Source: Balneolaceae bacterium (GTDB taxonomy: Bacteria > Bacteroidota > Rhodothermia > Balneolales > Balneolaceae). Taken from it: a DNA stretch of 64,000 nt. The stretch covers positions 124,001 to 188,000 of the forward strand of contig CP030887.1 of the NCBI GenBank assembly GCA_006969905.1, in the 5' to 3' direction. A program made the position numbers and the translations under genes. Shown piece after piece: positions 45,207-55,290 of the stretch (positions within the stretch are counted from its first letter, which is position 1; every line of letters starts with the position of its first letter). A model generated the notes under the pieces. It searched no databases. It was not told the origin of the DNA and worked only from the letters and a program-made list of their open reading frames with translations.

Positions 45207-46064
45207 CTACTTCAATCCAAACACCCGGTTTACGTTAAATCCAAGTCTGAAATCGCCCGCAAAAAAGTCATTGGTTGTACGGGCTAATAGATGTTGCTCG
45301 GTAAACCAATTCCCGCTCATAAAGAACATTTGAAATACATGACCTCCGGTATCAATTTGCCAGGATACTGCCATTGGATTTTTAGTTCCTTTGGTTCGGT
45401 CTCCAAGCACTGCGAAATATTCAAAAGAAACCGAGTGTTTCAGGTTAAACCGATATTCACCTCCGAACCCGGCTCCGTAATGGGTATGTTCCGGGTCCTG
45501 ATCAGCAGTTTCTATCACCACCGTATTGAAGTGTGAAACCATAGGAGCAACCTGGAAACTAAACGAATCACTAAACCTACGGGCTACTGCCACAGAACCA
45601 AACATATTTAACCGATCCTGAAAAGAAGGATCAAATCTTCGCTCTTCCTGGGTGTTGATTCCAATATCTCCTTTTATGGAAACCTCAACGGGTACTTTAT
45701 CAGACTTCATTTGTTGAAGTAGCATATATTTAAATCTCAGATCAACATTGTCTTCCCGGCTGGTTCTTCCTATCCCAACCGAAAACCTGTCCGTAATACC
45801 GTAATCAATCCCAAGTCGCACTGCTGCTCCCTGATCCAGACCCCAGAACTCTTCAATCCCGGTACTCACGAGCCCGAAATTGTGCATAATGGTGCTGTTC
45901 ATGTTGTTTTTCTGAAGATTGGATGTCGTTGACATTGTGATCAAAGACATCGTCAAAAATACCTCAAGCGGTTCATCAGTAACCGTTCGGCGGCGCTCCA
46001 TTTGCCCTAAGGCAATTTCTGAAACCAGAAATCCGATCAGAATAAATGCCCCGAACTTCTTCAT
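45207..46064 (-). CDS. DUF5777-type outer-membrane beta-barrel protein
   Basis: A 285-residue protein with a signal peptide (MKKFGAFILIGFLVSEIALG) and alternating beta-strand sequence ending in an aromatic C terminus. The start VFLTMSLITMSTTSNLQKNNMNSTIMHNFG and VRLGIDYGITDRFSVGIGRT fit the DUF5777 barrel family of Bacteroidota. It is the last gene of a cytochrome-YceI-DUF5777 operon and overlaps the YceI gene by 4 bases. Function unknown; the setting suggests lipid, respiratory or quinone-related envelope work. Confidence 0.82.
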   Translation of the reverse strand: MKKFGAFILIGFLVSEIALGQMERRRTVTDEPLEVFLTMSLITMSTTSNLQKNNMNSTIMHNFGLVSTGIEEFWGLDQGAAVRLGIDYGITDRFSVGIGRTSREDNVDLRFKYMLLQQMKSDKVPVEVSIKGDIGINTQEERRFDPSFQDRLNMFGSVAVARRFSDSFSFQVAPMVSHFNTVVIETADQDPEHTHYGAGFGGEYRFNLKHSVSFEYFAVLGDRTKGTKNPMAVSWQIDTGGHVFQMFFMSGNWFTEQHLLARTTNDFFAGDFRLGFNVNRVFGLK

Positions 46065-46606
46065 GATTCACCCCTGATTTTCAAAACAGCATTAATCTCG
46101 ATTTCCTGCTCCTGGTCTACTTTTATGAAAAGAAGCTTAGGTGGCTCTATTTCATAGTCTTCCAGTTTTAAAATCCATCCTGCTGTAAGATTTAGCTGAT
46201 CTCCTTCCGGAGTGAGTTTTCCGGTTACTTCTATATTTTGCTCTTTCCCGTGAATTTTAAACACTCCTTCAACGGTGACGTCCTGAGCTTCTTCTAAGTC
46301 GGGATTGAATTCTGAGGTGATTTTACCAAAAAACTCTCCAAACGGATGATTTTCGGTATCAAGGGTTAGTCTCATATCCTTATCACGTTTCCCATTCCCC
46401 GTATCCAGAGTGGCTAAATCAAGGTAAAAATCAACGGTTCTCTTTTCCAGGTCGATAAGCCCGGTTAAGTTTTCGGATGTTCCGGAAAATGTATGCAGCG
46501 GAACTTTTGAATGGAAAACAACAGTACCCGAATCAGTGAAATAACTTTGTGAATAGCCATGAATGCTTATGGTCAGCAAAAAGGCTGTGAGTATTAATTT
46601 TTTCAT
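46061..46606 (-). CDS. YceI-family lipid-binding protein
   Basis: A 181-residue secreted protein with a signal peptide (MKKLILTAFLLTISIHGYSQS). The YceI beta-barrel pattern is present: S.V.FHSKVPLHTFSGTSENLTG, LDTGNGKRDKDMRLTLDTENHPFGEF and the C-terminal ...INAVLKIRGES. Members bind polyisoprenoid or amphiphilic molecules in the periplasm. It lies 9 bases after the cytochrome-like gene and overlaps the DUF5777 gene by 4 bases, so the three form one operon. Confidence 0.9.
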   Translation of the reverse strand: MKKLILTAFLLTISIHGYSQSYFTDSGTVVFHSKVPLHTFSGTSENLTGLIDLEKRTVDFYLDLATLDTGNGKRDKDMRLTLDTENHPFGEFFGKITSEFNPDLEEAQDVTVEGVFKIHGKEQNIEVTGKLTPEGDQLNLTAGWILKLEDYEIEPPKLLFIKVDQEQEIEINAVLKIRGES

Positions 46607-46615
46607 GGGAGCCTC

Positions 46616-47026
46616 CTAATTATTCTTAGCACCTTCGTTAATCCAAACCCGAATGGTTTGAATTTCTGTAGTTGTTAACGCACCGCCAATAGGCATGCGG
46701 GAACCATGCTCAGGATTTGGTTCAATTTTGTCCACCAGGCCACTTGCATCAGCATCACCTGGTACTACTACATTATTACCGTAATTATTTCCAGTGCTAC
46801 CCATCAATGCAGCAAATGACGTAAGCCTTACCGCGCCACTTGCACCATGGCATCCGGTGCAACTATTATTAAAAATTGGTTGAACATTATTTGCATAGCT
46901 GATTTCTTCAATGGGGTCTTTGTCGTCATCGTCATCAGGCGCTGCAACCAGGTTCTCTGTATTCTCTGAACATGCTAATCCTGCTGCGATCAGGAAAAGC
47001 AGGATAAATAGATTAAGATTTTTCAT
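46616..47026 (-). CDS. c-type cytochrome domain lipoprotein
   Basis: A 136-residue protein with a lipobox-type signal (LFLIAAGLACSE), an acidic stretch (DDDDDKDPIEE), and a single haem-binding motif CTGCH followed by GSRMPIGGALTTTEIQTIRVWINEGAK, the typical methionine-ligand segment. It is an electron carrier or a sensing cytochrome at the cell envelope. I start at ATG 47026; the frame is open to a TTG three codons upstream. It is the first gene of the YceI/DUF5777 operon. Confidence 0.88.
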   Translation of the reverse strand: MKNLNLFILLFLIAAGLACSENTENLVAAPDDDDDKDPIEEISYANNVQPIFNNSCTGCHGASGAVRLTSFAALMGSTGNNYGNNVVVPGDADASGLVDKIEPNPEHGSRMPIGGALTTTEIQTIRVWINEGAKNN

Positions 47027-47208
47027 ACTCCACAAACTTTGTTTTGATTTCGATAAATGGTGATTAAGAAGTAAATACAGACTTAGTATTACTTCCCTGA
47101 TACAAGATTAATCAGTTTTTCTGAGTTTGAGGTATCAATAAAGCGCCAAATGTTTATCCATTTCCGACCTCAGATATACACCGGACTATAACAAATCCGA
47201 CATTTTAT

Positions 47209-48912
47209 TTAACCGTAGGCTTCCTGTAGCTCAGTTGGAGTTTTCCCAAACTCCTTTTTAAAGCACTTTGAAAAGTAGGATGGGCTGGAAAACCCTGTCT
47301 GATAACATGCTTCCGAAATATTACTCTCTCCTGAGAGTATCAACTCTTTTGCCCGATGAAGTCGCACTGAAGTGATTAATTGATTGGGAGTTTTATTTGT
47401 GATTTGCTTCAGTTTTCGCTGGAGCTGACGCTCGCTCATACCTACTTCTCTGCTAAGGATTTCCACTCCATAACTTTCATCATTTAAATGCTCATCAATA
47501 CTTTTAAGAACACTATCCAACAGCGAGCCTTTTAAAGGGATATTATTTAATAGTGAACCGGCATGATCAGAATCATATGCCCTGGCTTCATCGATGGTAA
47601 ATAATGCTGAAATCTCCGGGATGGTTTCTCTTTGTGGATTATAGCTGGTAAAACTAAGCCCTGCACCTGACAAGAGATGCTTTACTGTTTCTGTTACGAT
47701 GATTGAATCAGAATCAACATTGGTTAACAGTGCATCAAAAAATGCTGCGGCTTTGTCTCCCGGCGTATTAATTTCTTCGATGGCTGATTCTTTGATATAA
47801 GCGCCTATTTTGATGTGGCCTTTAAGACTTGAAACAGCTTTTACAATATCCAACCCGTAATGAACTGCTTTGCTTGGACCTTCAAAAGCTGCAGTGAATG
47901 AATCCTGATTGAGCTCTACAATTCTTCCCCGGTGCTCGCCCACGAACTGGCCTATGATTCCCTGTAAATCCAATGAGTCTTCATTGCCGGATGAATCGAT
48001 TTTTCCTTTAATAATAGTCAAAAGCTGTCTCCTGTGGTTTTCAATGGGCTTCATTGTTCTGAGAAAGCCCTTCATCTCATCAAGAATTTCCTGAGTATTT
48101 CCAGCCCAGAACAAGTGATCGCTTCCTGAAAACTCTACGAACTTTGCCCCCTCAATATGTTCGGCTATAAAGCGCCCCTCCTCAATTTTTACATCAATAT
48201 CATTTGTGCGCTGCATGATTAGTGTAGGCACCTTGATTGAACTCAAAATATCAATAATGTCTACCTGGGTATTCATTTTTGTGAGTACCATAGCCGCACT
48301 TGGACTGGCACCTGATCGAAAATAATTAGCCAGCCAACTCATAAACTCAGGATCGTCTGCTTTTGATGGAGCAAGAGATTCCAGCTCCATATCTCCTCCT
48401 CCCCAGCTGTTTTCGATCATGTCATATACTTTCTGACGTTCCTCATCGGTAGGTGCCCATGGATAATTAGGGGAATATTGTCGCTTGGCAAAAATTCCGA
48501 ATGCAATTAACGCGCTTGTCCGGCTTGGATAGGTAGCTGCAAATAGCGCCGAAACAGAACCTCCCTCTGAGTGACCAAACAACACTGCTTTTTCAGAACC
48601 AACCGCATCCATAACCGCACGGATATCATCCATCCGTTCTTCCAATGTGGATACGTCCACAACCCGGTCAGAAAGTCCTGTGCCCCTTTTATCAAAAAGA
48701 ATGATTCTAGCAACTTTGCTCAGTTCTTCAAAGAAATGAACCAGCTCAGGACAATCCCACATAAGGTCAATATTAGAAACCCATCCCGGGATGTATACAA
48801 TATCTACCGGGCCGGACCCAAATACCTGATAAGCGATATTTATTCGCCCGCTTTTTGTGTACTGTGTTACTGGTTTCATGAGATCAACTGTGACGCTGGC
48901 ATCAAGATACAT
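47209..48912 (-). CDS. Three-part fusion: alpha/beta hydrolase, degenerate class III cyclase domain, AraC DNA-binding domain
   Basis: A 567-residue protein in three parts. Residues 12-290 are an alpha/beta hydrolase with nucleophile S115 in GHSEGG and SDHLFW for the catalytic His. Residues about 297-440 look like a class III nucleotide cyclase (VGEHRGRIVELNQDSFTAAFEGPSKAVHYGL; SDSIIVTETVKHLLSGAGLSF), but the metal-binding FTDI and GDG positions are lost, so it should not make cyclic nucleotides. Residues about 465-567 are an AraC domain (LSREVGMSERQLQRKLKQIT ... SEACYQTGFSSPSYFSKCFKKEFGKTP). The start is ATG 48912; ATG 48879 (MKPVTQY) is an alternative that better matches free-standing relatives. 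I infer a one-protein regulator sensing a hydrolysable ligand. Confidence 0.85.
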   Translation of the reverse strand: MYLDASVTVDLMKPVTQYTKSGRINIAYQVFGSGPVDIVYIPGWVSNIDLMWDCPELVHFFEELSKVARIILFDKRGTGLSDRVVDVSTLEERMDDIRAVMDAVGSEKAVLFGHSEGGSVSALFAATYPSRTSALIAFGIFAKRQYSPNYPWAPTDEERQKVYDMIENSWGGGDMELESLAPSKADDPEFMSWLANYFRSGASPSAAMVLTKMNTQVDIIDILSSIKVPTLIMQRTNDIDVKIEEGRFIAEHIEGAKFVEFSGSDHLFWAGNTQEILDEMKGFLRTMKPIENHRRQLLTIIKGKIDSSGNEDSLDLQGIIGQFVGEHRGRIVELNQDSFTAAFEGPSKAVHYGLDIVKAVSSLKGHIKIGAYIKESAIEEINTPGDKAAAFFDALLTNVDSDSIIVTETVKHLLSGAGLSFTSYNPQRETIPEISALFTIDEARAYDSDHAGSLLNNIPLKGSLLDSVLKSIDEHLNDESYGVEILSREVGMSERQLQRKLKQITNKTPNQLITSVRLHRAKELILSGESNISEACYQTGFSSPSYFSKCFKKEFGKTPTELQEAYG

Positions 48913-48957
48913 TAACTTTCTTATAAGCGTAAAAAGTAATTCGGAACTTGATTTAAC

Positions 48958-48992
48958 AAAAAACCCTCGCTCAACTGAATGAACGAGGGTTT
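48958..48992 (-). terminator. Intrinsic terminator of groES-groEL
   Basis: A perfect 9-bp stem, AAACCCTCG (48961-48969) with CGAGGGTTT (48984-48992), and a T-run on the minus strand. It lies 34 bases past the groEL stop. Confidence 0.9.
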
Positions 48993-49026
48993 AAATCTGT
49001 CAGAGATTTATGGATGAGAAATGATC

Positions 49027-50694
49027 TTACATCATTCCGCCCATGCCTCCCATTCCACCCATATCAGGCATTGCAGGCCCGCCTTTATCTTCTTCAGGCT
49101 TGTCTGAGATTACTGCCTCAGTGGTTAGTAACAATCCTGCTACAGAAGCTGCATTTTGTAATGCTGCCCTGGTAACTTTAGTAGGATCAATTACACCAGC
49201 ATTAATCAAGTCTTCGTAAACCTCAGTACGTGCGTTGTAACCAAAAGCACCTTTTCCTTCCATTACTTTTTGTACTACAATAGCACCTTCTACACCTGCA
49301 TTATTTGCAATGGTACGAAGTGGTGACTCTAGTGCTTTTTTAATAATCTGGAAACCAACTGCTTCGTCTTCGTTGGCACCTTTTAATTTATCAAGCGCTC
49401 CAAGAGTTCTCAGAAGTGCTACACCACCACCAGGAACAATTCCTTCTTCCACAGCGGCACGTGTTGCATGAAGTGCATCTTCCACACGGTCTTTCTTTTC
49501 TTTCATTTCTACTTCAGAAGCAGCACCAATGTAAAGAACCGCAACACCACCGCTTAGTTTAGCTAAGCGCTCTTGCAGCTTTTCACGGTCATAATCAGAT
49601 GTAGTGGTTTCGATCTGTGATTTGATCTGGTTTACACGAGCTTTGATATCATCCGCTTTTCCGGCACCATCAACAATAATAGTATTGTCTTTGTCGATGC
49701 TTACGGTGGCAGCCTGGCCTAAGAAATCAAGCGTAGCGTTTTCTAATTTGTATCCACGCTCTTCAGAAATAACCGTACCACCCGTTAGAATGGCAATGTC
49801 TTCCAGCATAGCTTTTCTTCTGTCACCAAAACCAGGGGCTTTTACCGCAGCGATTTTTAGTGATCCGCGTAGTTTGTTAACTACTAAAGTAGCCAGTGCT
49901 TCGCCTTCGATATCTTCAGCGATAATCAATAGCGGCTTACCAGACTGTACTACTTTTTCCAATACAGGAAGAAGATCTTTCATCGCAGAAATCTTCTTAT
50001 CGAAGATAAGGATGTAAGGATTTTCCAGCTCGGTGGTCATTTTTTCAGAATCGGTTACGAAGTAAGGAGAAAGGTATCCACGGTCAAACTGCATACCTTC
50101 TACAGTTTCCAGTGTGGTTTCAATTCCTTTTGCTTCTTCAACAGTAATTACACCTGTATTATTAAAGGTACCGTCATCACTCTTACCTACTTTTTCATAA
50201 GCGCTGGCAATCATCGTACCGATTTCTTCATCACCATTGGCAGAAATGGTAGCAATCTGCTTCAATTTGTCGATGTCTTTGTCCACATCAATTTTTACAT
50301 CCCCCAGAGCCTCAACAACTGCATTTACAGCCTTGTCGATTCCTGCTTTCAAATCCATTGGGTTCGCACCAGCTGTAACATTCTTTAAACCGGTACTGAT
50401 AATAGCTTGTGCAAGTACTGTTGCTGTGGTTGTGCCGTCACCGGCATTATCATTGGTTTTAGAAGCCACTTCTTTCACCATCTGAGCACCCATGTTCTCA
50501 ACTTTATCGGAGAGCTCAATTTCTTTTGCAACAGTTACACCGTCTTTCGTGATTTTTGGTGCACCAAATGACTTTTCAATTACAACATTGCGTCCACGTG
50601 GGCCTAATGTAACTTTAACGGCATCAGCAAGTTTGTCGACACCTTTTTTTAGGGCATCACGTGCTTCCACATCATAGTGAACTAACTTAGACAT
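49027..50694 (-). CDS. groEL: Chaperonin GroEL (60 kDa)
   Basis: A 555-residue chaperonin subunit, normal length. Signatures include [17 protein letters not shown], the ATP site [11 protein letters not shown], and the flexible C-terminal GGM tail ([14 protein letters not shown]). It forms the double-ring that refolds proteins with GroES. It follows groES by 53 bases on the same strand. No CIRCE palindrome (TTAGCACTC-N9-GAGTGCTAA) was found upstream of the operon, so HrcA control is not supported. Confidence 0.98.
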   Translation of the reverse strand: MSKLVHYDVEARDALKKGVDKLADAVKVTLGPRGRNVVIEKSFGAPKITKDGVTVAKEIELSDKVENMGAQMVKEVASKTNDNAGDGTTTATVLAQAIISTGLKNVTAGANPMDLKAGIDKAVNAVVEALGDVKIDVDKDIDKLKQIATISANGDEEIGTMIASAYEKVGKSDDGTFNNTGVITVEEAKGIETTLETVEGMQFDRGYLSPYFVTDSEKMTTELENPYILIFDKKISAMKDLLPVLEKVVQSGKPLLIIAEDIEGEALATLVVNKLRGSLKIAAVKAPGFGDRRKAMLEDIAILTGGTVISEERGYKLENATLDFLGQAATVSIDKDNTIIVDGAGKADDIKARVNQIKSQIETTTSDYDREKLQERLAKLSGGVAVLYIGAASEVEMKEKKDRVEDALHATRAAVEEGIVPGGGVALLRTLGALDKLKGANEDEAVGFQIIKKALESPLRTIANNAGVEGAIVVQKVMEGKGAFGYNARTEVYEDLINAGVIDPTKVTRAALQNAASVAGLLLTTEAVISDKPEEDKGGPAMPDMGGMGGMGGMM

Positions 50695-50747
50695 AGTATT
50701 CTTTCTTTTTAATTTTTGAGTTTAATTTTCTTTTAATGAAGCCTGAT

Positions 50748-51035
50748 TTAAGACAGGATTCCAACAATGTCAGACTCGCGCATGATCAGGTACTCTTCTC
50801 CATCTAGTGTTACTTCCGTACCTGCATATTTTCCGTAGAGAACCTTATCTCCCTTTTTTACGGTCATCGCAATTTTGTTACCGTTTTCTACTTTTCCTTC
50901 TCCAACAGCAATTACAGTACCCTGCTGGGGTTTTTCTTTAGCTGTATCTGGTATATACAGACCAGAGCTGGTTACTTCTTCAGCCGCGTCCGCTTGAACT
51001 AATACGCGATCGCCTAAAGGTTTAATGCTAGCCAT
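50748..51035 (-). CDS. groES: Co-chaperonin GroES (10 kDa)
   Basis: A 95-residue co-chaperonin. It has the family start [11 protein letters not shown], the mobile loop region [22 protein letters not shown] and the pattern [22 protein letters not shown]. It caps the GroEL cavity. It is first in the leftward operon with groEL. Confidence 0.97.
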   Translation of the reverse strand: MASIKPLGDRVLVQADAAEEVTSSGLYIPDTAKEKPQQGTVIAVGEGKVENGNKIAMTVKKGDKVLYGKYAGTEVTLDGEEYLIMRESDIVGILS

Positions 51036-51122
51036 GTGTATGACTCCTATTTATTTTTTTGGTTAGTAGTTAATTTCGGGCATTGCCCATTTCGTAAACA
51101 TCAATGCAACTACCGTACCAAA

Positions 51123-51896
51123 TCATTCCAGCTTTCCCAAGCTTTCTAAATGGGCTGTCAATTTTGCATAGGTGGCAGGTTCCCAATTTTCCGCTCTCTC
51201 ATTAAAATTATATCCCTCTGGGAAATAATCCCCTAGAACGGGCTTCAGCGAATTACTGAGTTTTTTTCTTCTTTGATTAAAAGCCGTGCGTACTACTGTT
51301 TTTAAATTCTTATCCGAACACGGCATTTCAGGTTGATCAAAGGTGAGCCTGATGACAGAACTTTCAACTTTTGGGGGTGGGTTGAATGAATTGGGAGACA
51401 CATTAAATAGTATTTCAGGGGTGCTCATCAGTTGAGTTTGCACAGAGAGTATTCCATAGTCTTTATTTGATGGATTGGCCACCAACCGAAGGGCTACTTC
51501 TTTCTGCATCATCAAAATTGCTTCAGAGAAAAAAGACCTGTGTTCCAGAAGCGCGAAAAGAATCGGGCTGGTTATATAATATGGCAGATTTCCGATAACA
51601 TTAGTTACAGCTGTTTCTGATAGCAGATTCTGCCAATTCACTTTTAAGACATCGGTCTGGTGAATGGCAATACCCTCTACTTCTTTTTTTAAAACCTGAA
51701 TGGCCCGTTCATCAACTTCAATTACATGTATATCGTCATATTTTTGTACCAGCCATTTGGTCAAAGCTCCCGTTCCGGGGCCTATTTCAATAATACGGGC
51801 CTCTTTTGGAGCATTAATCGAATCAATAATTTTATAAATGATATTATTATCGGTAAGAAAATGCTGCCCAAGACTTTTTTTGGTTTTGAAGCTCAA
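51123..51896 (-). CDS. rsmA: 16S rRNA dimethyladenosine transferase (KsgA)
   Basis: A 257-residue methyltransferase that dimethylates the two adjacent adenines in the loop of 16S helix 45. It shows KSLGQHFLTDNNIIYKI, the SAM loop EIGPGTGALT and the active-site NLPYYITSP. The C-terminal helical domain (AFNQRRKKLSNSLK) is normal. It is divergent from the HD-domain gene and lies 88 bases upstream of groES on the same strand. Confidence 0.97.
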   Translation of the reverse strand: MSFKTKKSLGQHFLTDNNIIYKIIDSINAPKEARIIEIGPGTGALTKWLVQKYDDIHVIEVDERAIQVLKKEVEGIAIHQTDVLKVNWQNLLSETAVTNVIGNLPYYITSPILFALLEHRSFFSEAILMMQKEVALRLVANPSNKDYGILSVQTQLMSTPEILFNVSPNSFNPPPKVESSVIRLTFDQPEMPCSDKNLKTVVRTAFNQRRKKLSNSLKPVLGDYFPEGYNFNERAENWEPATYAKLTAHLESLGKLE

Positions 51897-51978
51897 ATCA
51901 AAAAGAAAATGTGAATGGTTAATTACTCATATTTGATTTGTAAATTAACCAACGCTTGGTATACTTCTAAGCGAATCA

Positions 51979-54375
51979 ATGATTTTATTTATGGGACTAC
52001 TCGAAAAACTGGGGCTTGCACAAAAAAAGAAGGAAATGGCCCCTCTTATAGGCGAAAAGCTAAAAAAGGAAAAAGAAGCGTATTCTTTGAAGAGAAATCC
52101 TTACATCAGAGCTTTTATCTTTGTTTGCTTCATAGGTATTTCTATGCTTTCTTTGCCGCACGCAACTATCAACTCCGGGCTTAATTATACTGTTGGCCAA
52201 CCCTGGAGGGCTGAAGACCTTACTGCACCCTACACCTTTGCCCTTAAAAAAACCTCCTCCGAAATTGAGCAAGAGCAAGAAACCCTTCGCAGTCAGGTAG
52301 CTCCGATTTACCTTGTTGACCCTAATGCAAGCATTTCAGTTCAAACGCGTATAGATTCCCTTTATCGAAACATACAGCCTGTACTTGAAAGCTATGCTAT
52401 TTGGAGAATACACAAAGAAAATGAGGAACTGACTGTATTTGATGACAGCATCAGGTTTGCCCAGGAATATGCTGATGCCGCTATTGATTTAACAGAGCCA
52501 TCATGGAATGTTCTTTTTGAAAGCTATTATGACGTTCAGGCTAATAACCGTTCCTCTAATCAATTTATTGGAGTTTCAGTAAAGCAAGAATTGGAACAAC
52601 TCATCGGACAACTGCTGAATGAAGGCATAATCAACGTAGCCAAATCTAATATACAGGGTAATGAGCTTACGCTAAGGAATCAAAGAAACAGTACAGAACA
52701 ACTTGTAAACTTAACCCGGGTCAGAGATCGCAGAGAAGCAAATGAGTTTGCTCAATTCCGTATGAACAGGGAATTTGATGAAAGGGTGGCACAATTGGCT
52801 ATGGAGCTGTATAACAAATCTATTCTACCCAATTATATGTTTAGCCAAGCAGATACTGAAGCAAAAATCCAAGAAGCTATTGCTACTATTTCTGATAACA
52901 AAGGTGCTGTTGCACAAGGCCAGGTTATTATACGAAAAGGTGATCTGGTAACAGAAGAGCGTGCCAACGTGCTTAGAAGTTTTGCTGAAGCCCGGTCTGA
53001 AAATGCATCCGAAGCTGAGCGCTGGCTTCGGTTTTCGGGAGGTGCTATTGCTATTATAGCAATAGCACTGGTTTTCTTTATGTACCTCTATCTTTACAGA
53101 AGGCCAATCAGCGGACATAACGGGTTATTCTTCTTAGTGTTCTTAACTATGAGCCTTGTTACAGCTACCAGTGCTGTAATATTTAAGCTCGATCTTGCCT
53201 CTCCTTATATAATACCTATTGCTATTGCTCCCATAATTTTGACTATCATATTTGATTCCAGAGTTGGCATTATTGCTTCTGTTACACTGGCGTCTCTTAT
53301 TGGTTTAGTAAATGGAAATGATTTTGAGTTTACTATTGCCACCATTTGTGCATGTAGCATGGGTGTATTTTCTGTTCGGGATATCAAAGACCGTTCACAG
53401 TTTTTCTTCACAACCCCGGGCATAGTATTCGCTACTTATGTGATTGTAACAGGTGCTTTTGGGCTTGCAAAATTAGGTGGATGGGAAGCTTATTTCAATC
53501 AGCTCATGTTTATAGCTTTCAATGCACTGCTTATTCTTTTTACATACCCCTTAATACTACTCTTTGAAAAATTATTCGGTGTTACTACAGATTTTACCCT
53601 ACTGGAATTGGGTGATACAAACCGTCCGGTTCTGAAAGAACTGATGAATAAAGCACCGGGTACGTTTCATCACAGCCTACAGGTCGCCAACCTGAGTGAG
53701 GCCGCTGCCTCAGCTATTCATGCAAATCCATTACTGTGCCGTGTTGGCGCCCTTTATCATGATATTGGGAAAATGGTTAAGCCATCTTACTTTGTAGAAA
53801 ATCAAGGTGGCGGAAATAATGAGCATGATAATCTGAAACCCCAAATGAGTGCCATGATTATAAAAGCGCATGTGAGCGAAGGGGTTAAAATGGCCGAAGA
53901 ATATAACCTGCCCGAAAAAATAGTTGAATTTATCGCAACCCACCATGGAACCTCTGTAATTCGCTATTTCTATGAAAAAGCCCGCGAAGATGAATCTTAT
54001 AAAGAAATGCTCAATGAAGAACAATTCAGGTATGAAGGGCCTCTTCCATCCACTAAGGAAACCGGTATTCTTTTACTGGCTGATGGGATAGAAGCTGCTT
54101 CCCGAGCTATGAAAAACCCTACGTATGTGAAACTCGAAAACCTGGTTAATAAAATGATCGAAGACCGGGTGGCTGAAGGACAATTAAGCAAATGTCCCCT
54201 GACTTTTCGTGATATAGATATGATTAAGGAAAGCTTTTTGAACATACTGGTTGGTGTATATCATAACCGAATTGAATACCCGGAAGAAAAGAAAGAGATA
54301 AAGGATAGTTCAAATGGAAAGGAGCAACTTCCTGAAAAAAAGCCTGACCAGCAGACTGAAAACGAAACTAACTAA
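51979..54375 (+). CDS. 7TMR-HDED membrane phosphodiesterase (PgpH/YqfF-like)
   Basis: A 798-residue protein. The N-terminal extracellular 7TMR-HDED domain (about 65-330) follows a membrane helix (FIFVCFIGISMLSL). Seven helices follow (about 355-540) and then a cytosolic HD domain with FHHSLQVANLSEAAASAIHANPLLCRVGALYHDIGKM and later HHGTSVIRYF. Relatives such as PgpH degrade cyclic di-AMP. Two in-frame ATGs lie at 51979 and 51991; the second gives MGLLEKLGLA and I cannot choose with certainty. Its stop overlaps the next start by one base. Confidence 0.92.
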   Translation: MILFMGLLEKLGLAQKKKEMAPLIGEKLKKEKEAYSLKRNPYIRAFIFVCFIGISMLSLPHATINSGLNYTVGQPWRAEDLTAPYTFALKKTSSEIEQEQETLRSQVAPIYLVDPNASISVQTRIDSLYRNIQPVLESYAIWRIHKENEELTVFDDSIRFAQEYADAAIDLTEPSWNVLFESYYDVQANNRSSNQFIGVSVKQELEQLIGQLLNEGIINVAKSNIQGNELTLRNQRNSTEQLVNLTRVRDRREANEFAQFRMNREFDERVAQLAMELYNKSILPNYMFSQADTEAKIQEAIATISDNKGAVAQGQVIIRKGDLVTEERANVLRSFAEARSENASEAERWLRFSGGAIAIIAIALVFFMYLYLYRRPISGHNGLFFLVFLTMSLVTATSAVIFKLDLASPYIIPIAIAPIILTIIFDSRVGIIASVTLASLIGLVNGNDFEFTIATICACSMGVFSVRDIKDRSQFFFTTPGIVFATYVIVTGAFGLAKLGGWEAYFNQLMFIAFNALLILFTYPLILLFEKLFGVTTDFTLLELGDTNRPVLKELMNKAPGTFHHSLQVANLSEAAASAIHANPLLCRVGALYHDIGKMVKPSYFVENQGGGNNEHDNLKPQMSAMIIKAHVSEGVKMAEEYNLPEKIVEFIATHHGTSVIRYFYEKAREDESYKEMLNEEQFRYEGPLPSTKETGILLLADGIEAASRAMKNPTYVKLENLVNKMIEDRVAEGQLSKCPLTFRDIDMIKESFLNILVGVYHNRIEYPEEKKEIKDSSNGKEQLPEKKPDQQTENETN

Positions 54376-55289
54376 TGGAACATTTCAAGCGAGAGATTGA
54401 GCTCTATATTCAATTCATAAAGCTTGAAAAAGGACTATCCAAGAATTCTATTGTTTCTTATCGGAATGATATAGAGCGGTATTTAAACTATTTGCTGGTT
54501 CATAAAAAAATATCTGATTTATCGGGTGTTACTCTTTCTCATATTGAAGACTTCCTGGATTACCTGATTGACAGTGAACTACTTTCTTCAAGCTCTTTAG
54601 CCCGGAATATATCCAGCATTCGGGGATTTCATGAATTTGCCACCGTTGAGGGTTTTGCCAAAGCTAATCCGGCTGAACTTATCGAACTCCCCAAAAAAGC
54701 AAAAAAACTCCCTGAGGTGTTAACAACCCAGGAAGTGGAAGCCCTTTTAGCTACTCCTAACATAGAAACGCCTGCCGGAATCAGGGATAAAGCCATTCTG
54801 GAAACTTTGTACGGAACCGGAATGCGTGTAAGTGAGTTAACAAATCTTGAAATGAATCAACTCTTTTTTGAAATCGGTTTTATTCGAGTAATTGGAAAAG
54901 GAAACAAGGAACGCCTTGTACCTGTTGGAGAAGTTGCCCAGGAGGCTATTGAGCACTATGTTGAATACGTAAGGTCTTTATTTTTTAAACCTAAGAATGC
55001 TGAAAAAGCAAAAAATAGAATTTTTTTGAATCAACGTGGGGGAGCATTAACCCGAATGAGTATTTGGAATATTGTACAAAAAGCAGCTTTACAGGCTGAA
55101 ATATCAAAACCGGTTTATCCGCATATTTTCAGGCATTCTTTTGCAACCCACCTTTTAGAAGGAGGTGCAGATTTACGTGCTGTTCAGGAAATGCTGGGAC
55201 ACGCCTCCATACTAACCACCGAAATTTACACACATATTGATCGTTCATTTCTGCATCAGGTTCATAAAGAATTTCACCCAAGAGCATAA
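54375..55289 (+). CDS. Tyrosine recombinase XerC/XerD-type
   Basis: A 304-residue site-specific recombinase. All catalytic residues are present: R151 (GTGMRVSEL), K175 (GKGNKER), H250 and R253 (HIFRHSFATHL), H276 (MLGHASI) and nucleophile Y285 (IYTHID). The N-terminal SAM-like core-binding domain is at about 1-85. In this phylum the chromosomal dimer resolvase XerC/D fits this size; a phage or integron integrase is less likely because no mobile-element genes adjoin. It overlaps pgpH by one base, so it is probably transcribed with it. Confidence 0.92.
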   Translation: MEHFKREIELYIQFIKLEKGLSKNSIVSYRNDIERYLNYLLVHKKISDLSGVTLSHIEDFLDYLIDSELLSSSSLARNISSIRGFHEFATVEGFAKANPAELIELPKKAKKLPEVLTTQEVEALLATPNIETPAGIRDKAILETLYGTGMRVSELTNLEMNQLFFEIGFIRVIGKGNKERLVPVGEVAQEAIEHYVEYVRSLFFKPKNAEKAKNRIFLNQRGGALTRMSIWNIVQKAALQAEISKPVYPHIFRHSFATHLLEGGADLRAVQEMLGHASILTTEIYTHIDRSFLHQVHKEFHPRA

Positions 55290-55290
55290 T

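Noticed and set aside
50980-51122. CIRCE heat-shock operator before groES
   Set aside because: The palindrome TTAGCACTC-N9-GAGTGCTAA was looked for on both strands and is not present.
54375-55289. Integrase of a mobile element
   Set aside because: The Xer-type recombinase sits between chromosomal-type genes, overlaps the pgpH-like gene by one base, and has no phage, cargo or att-like repeats beside it.
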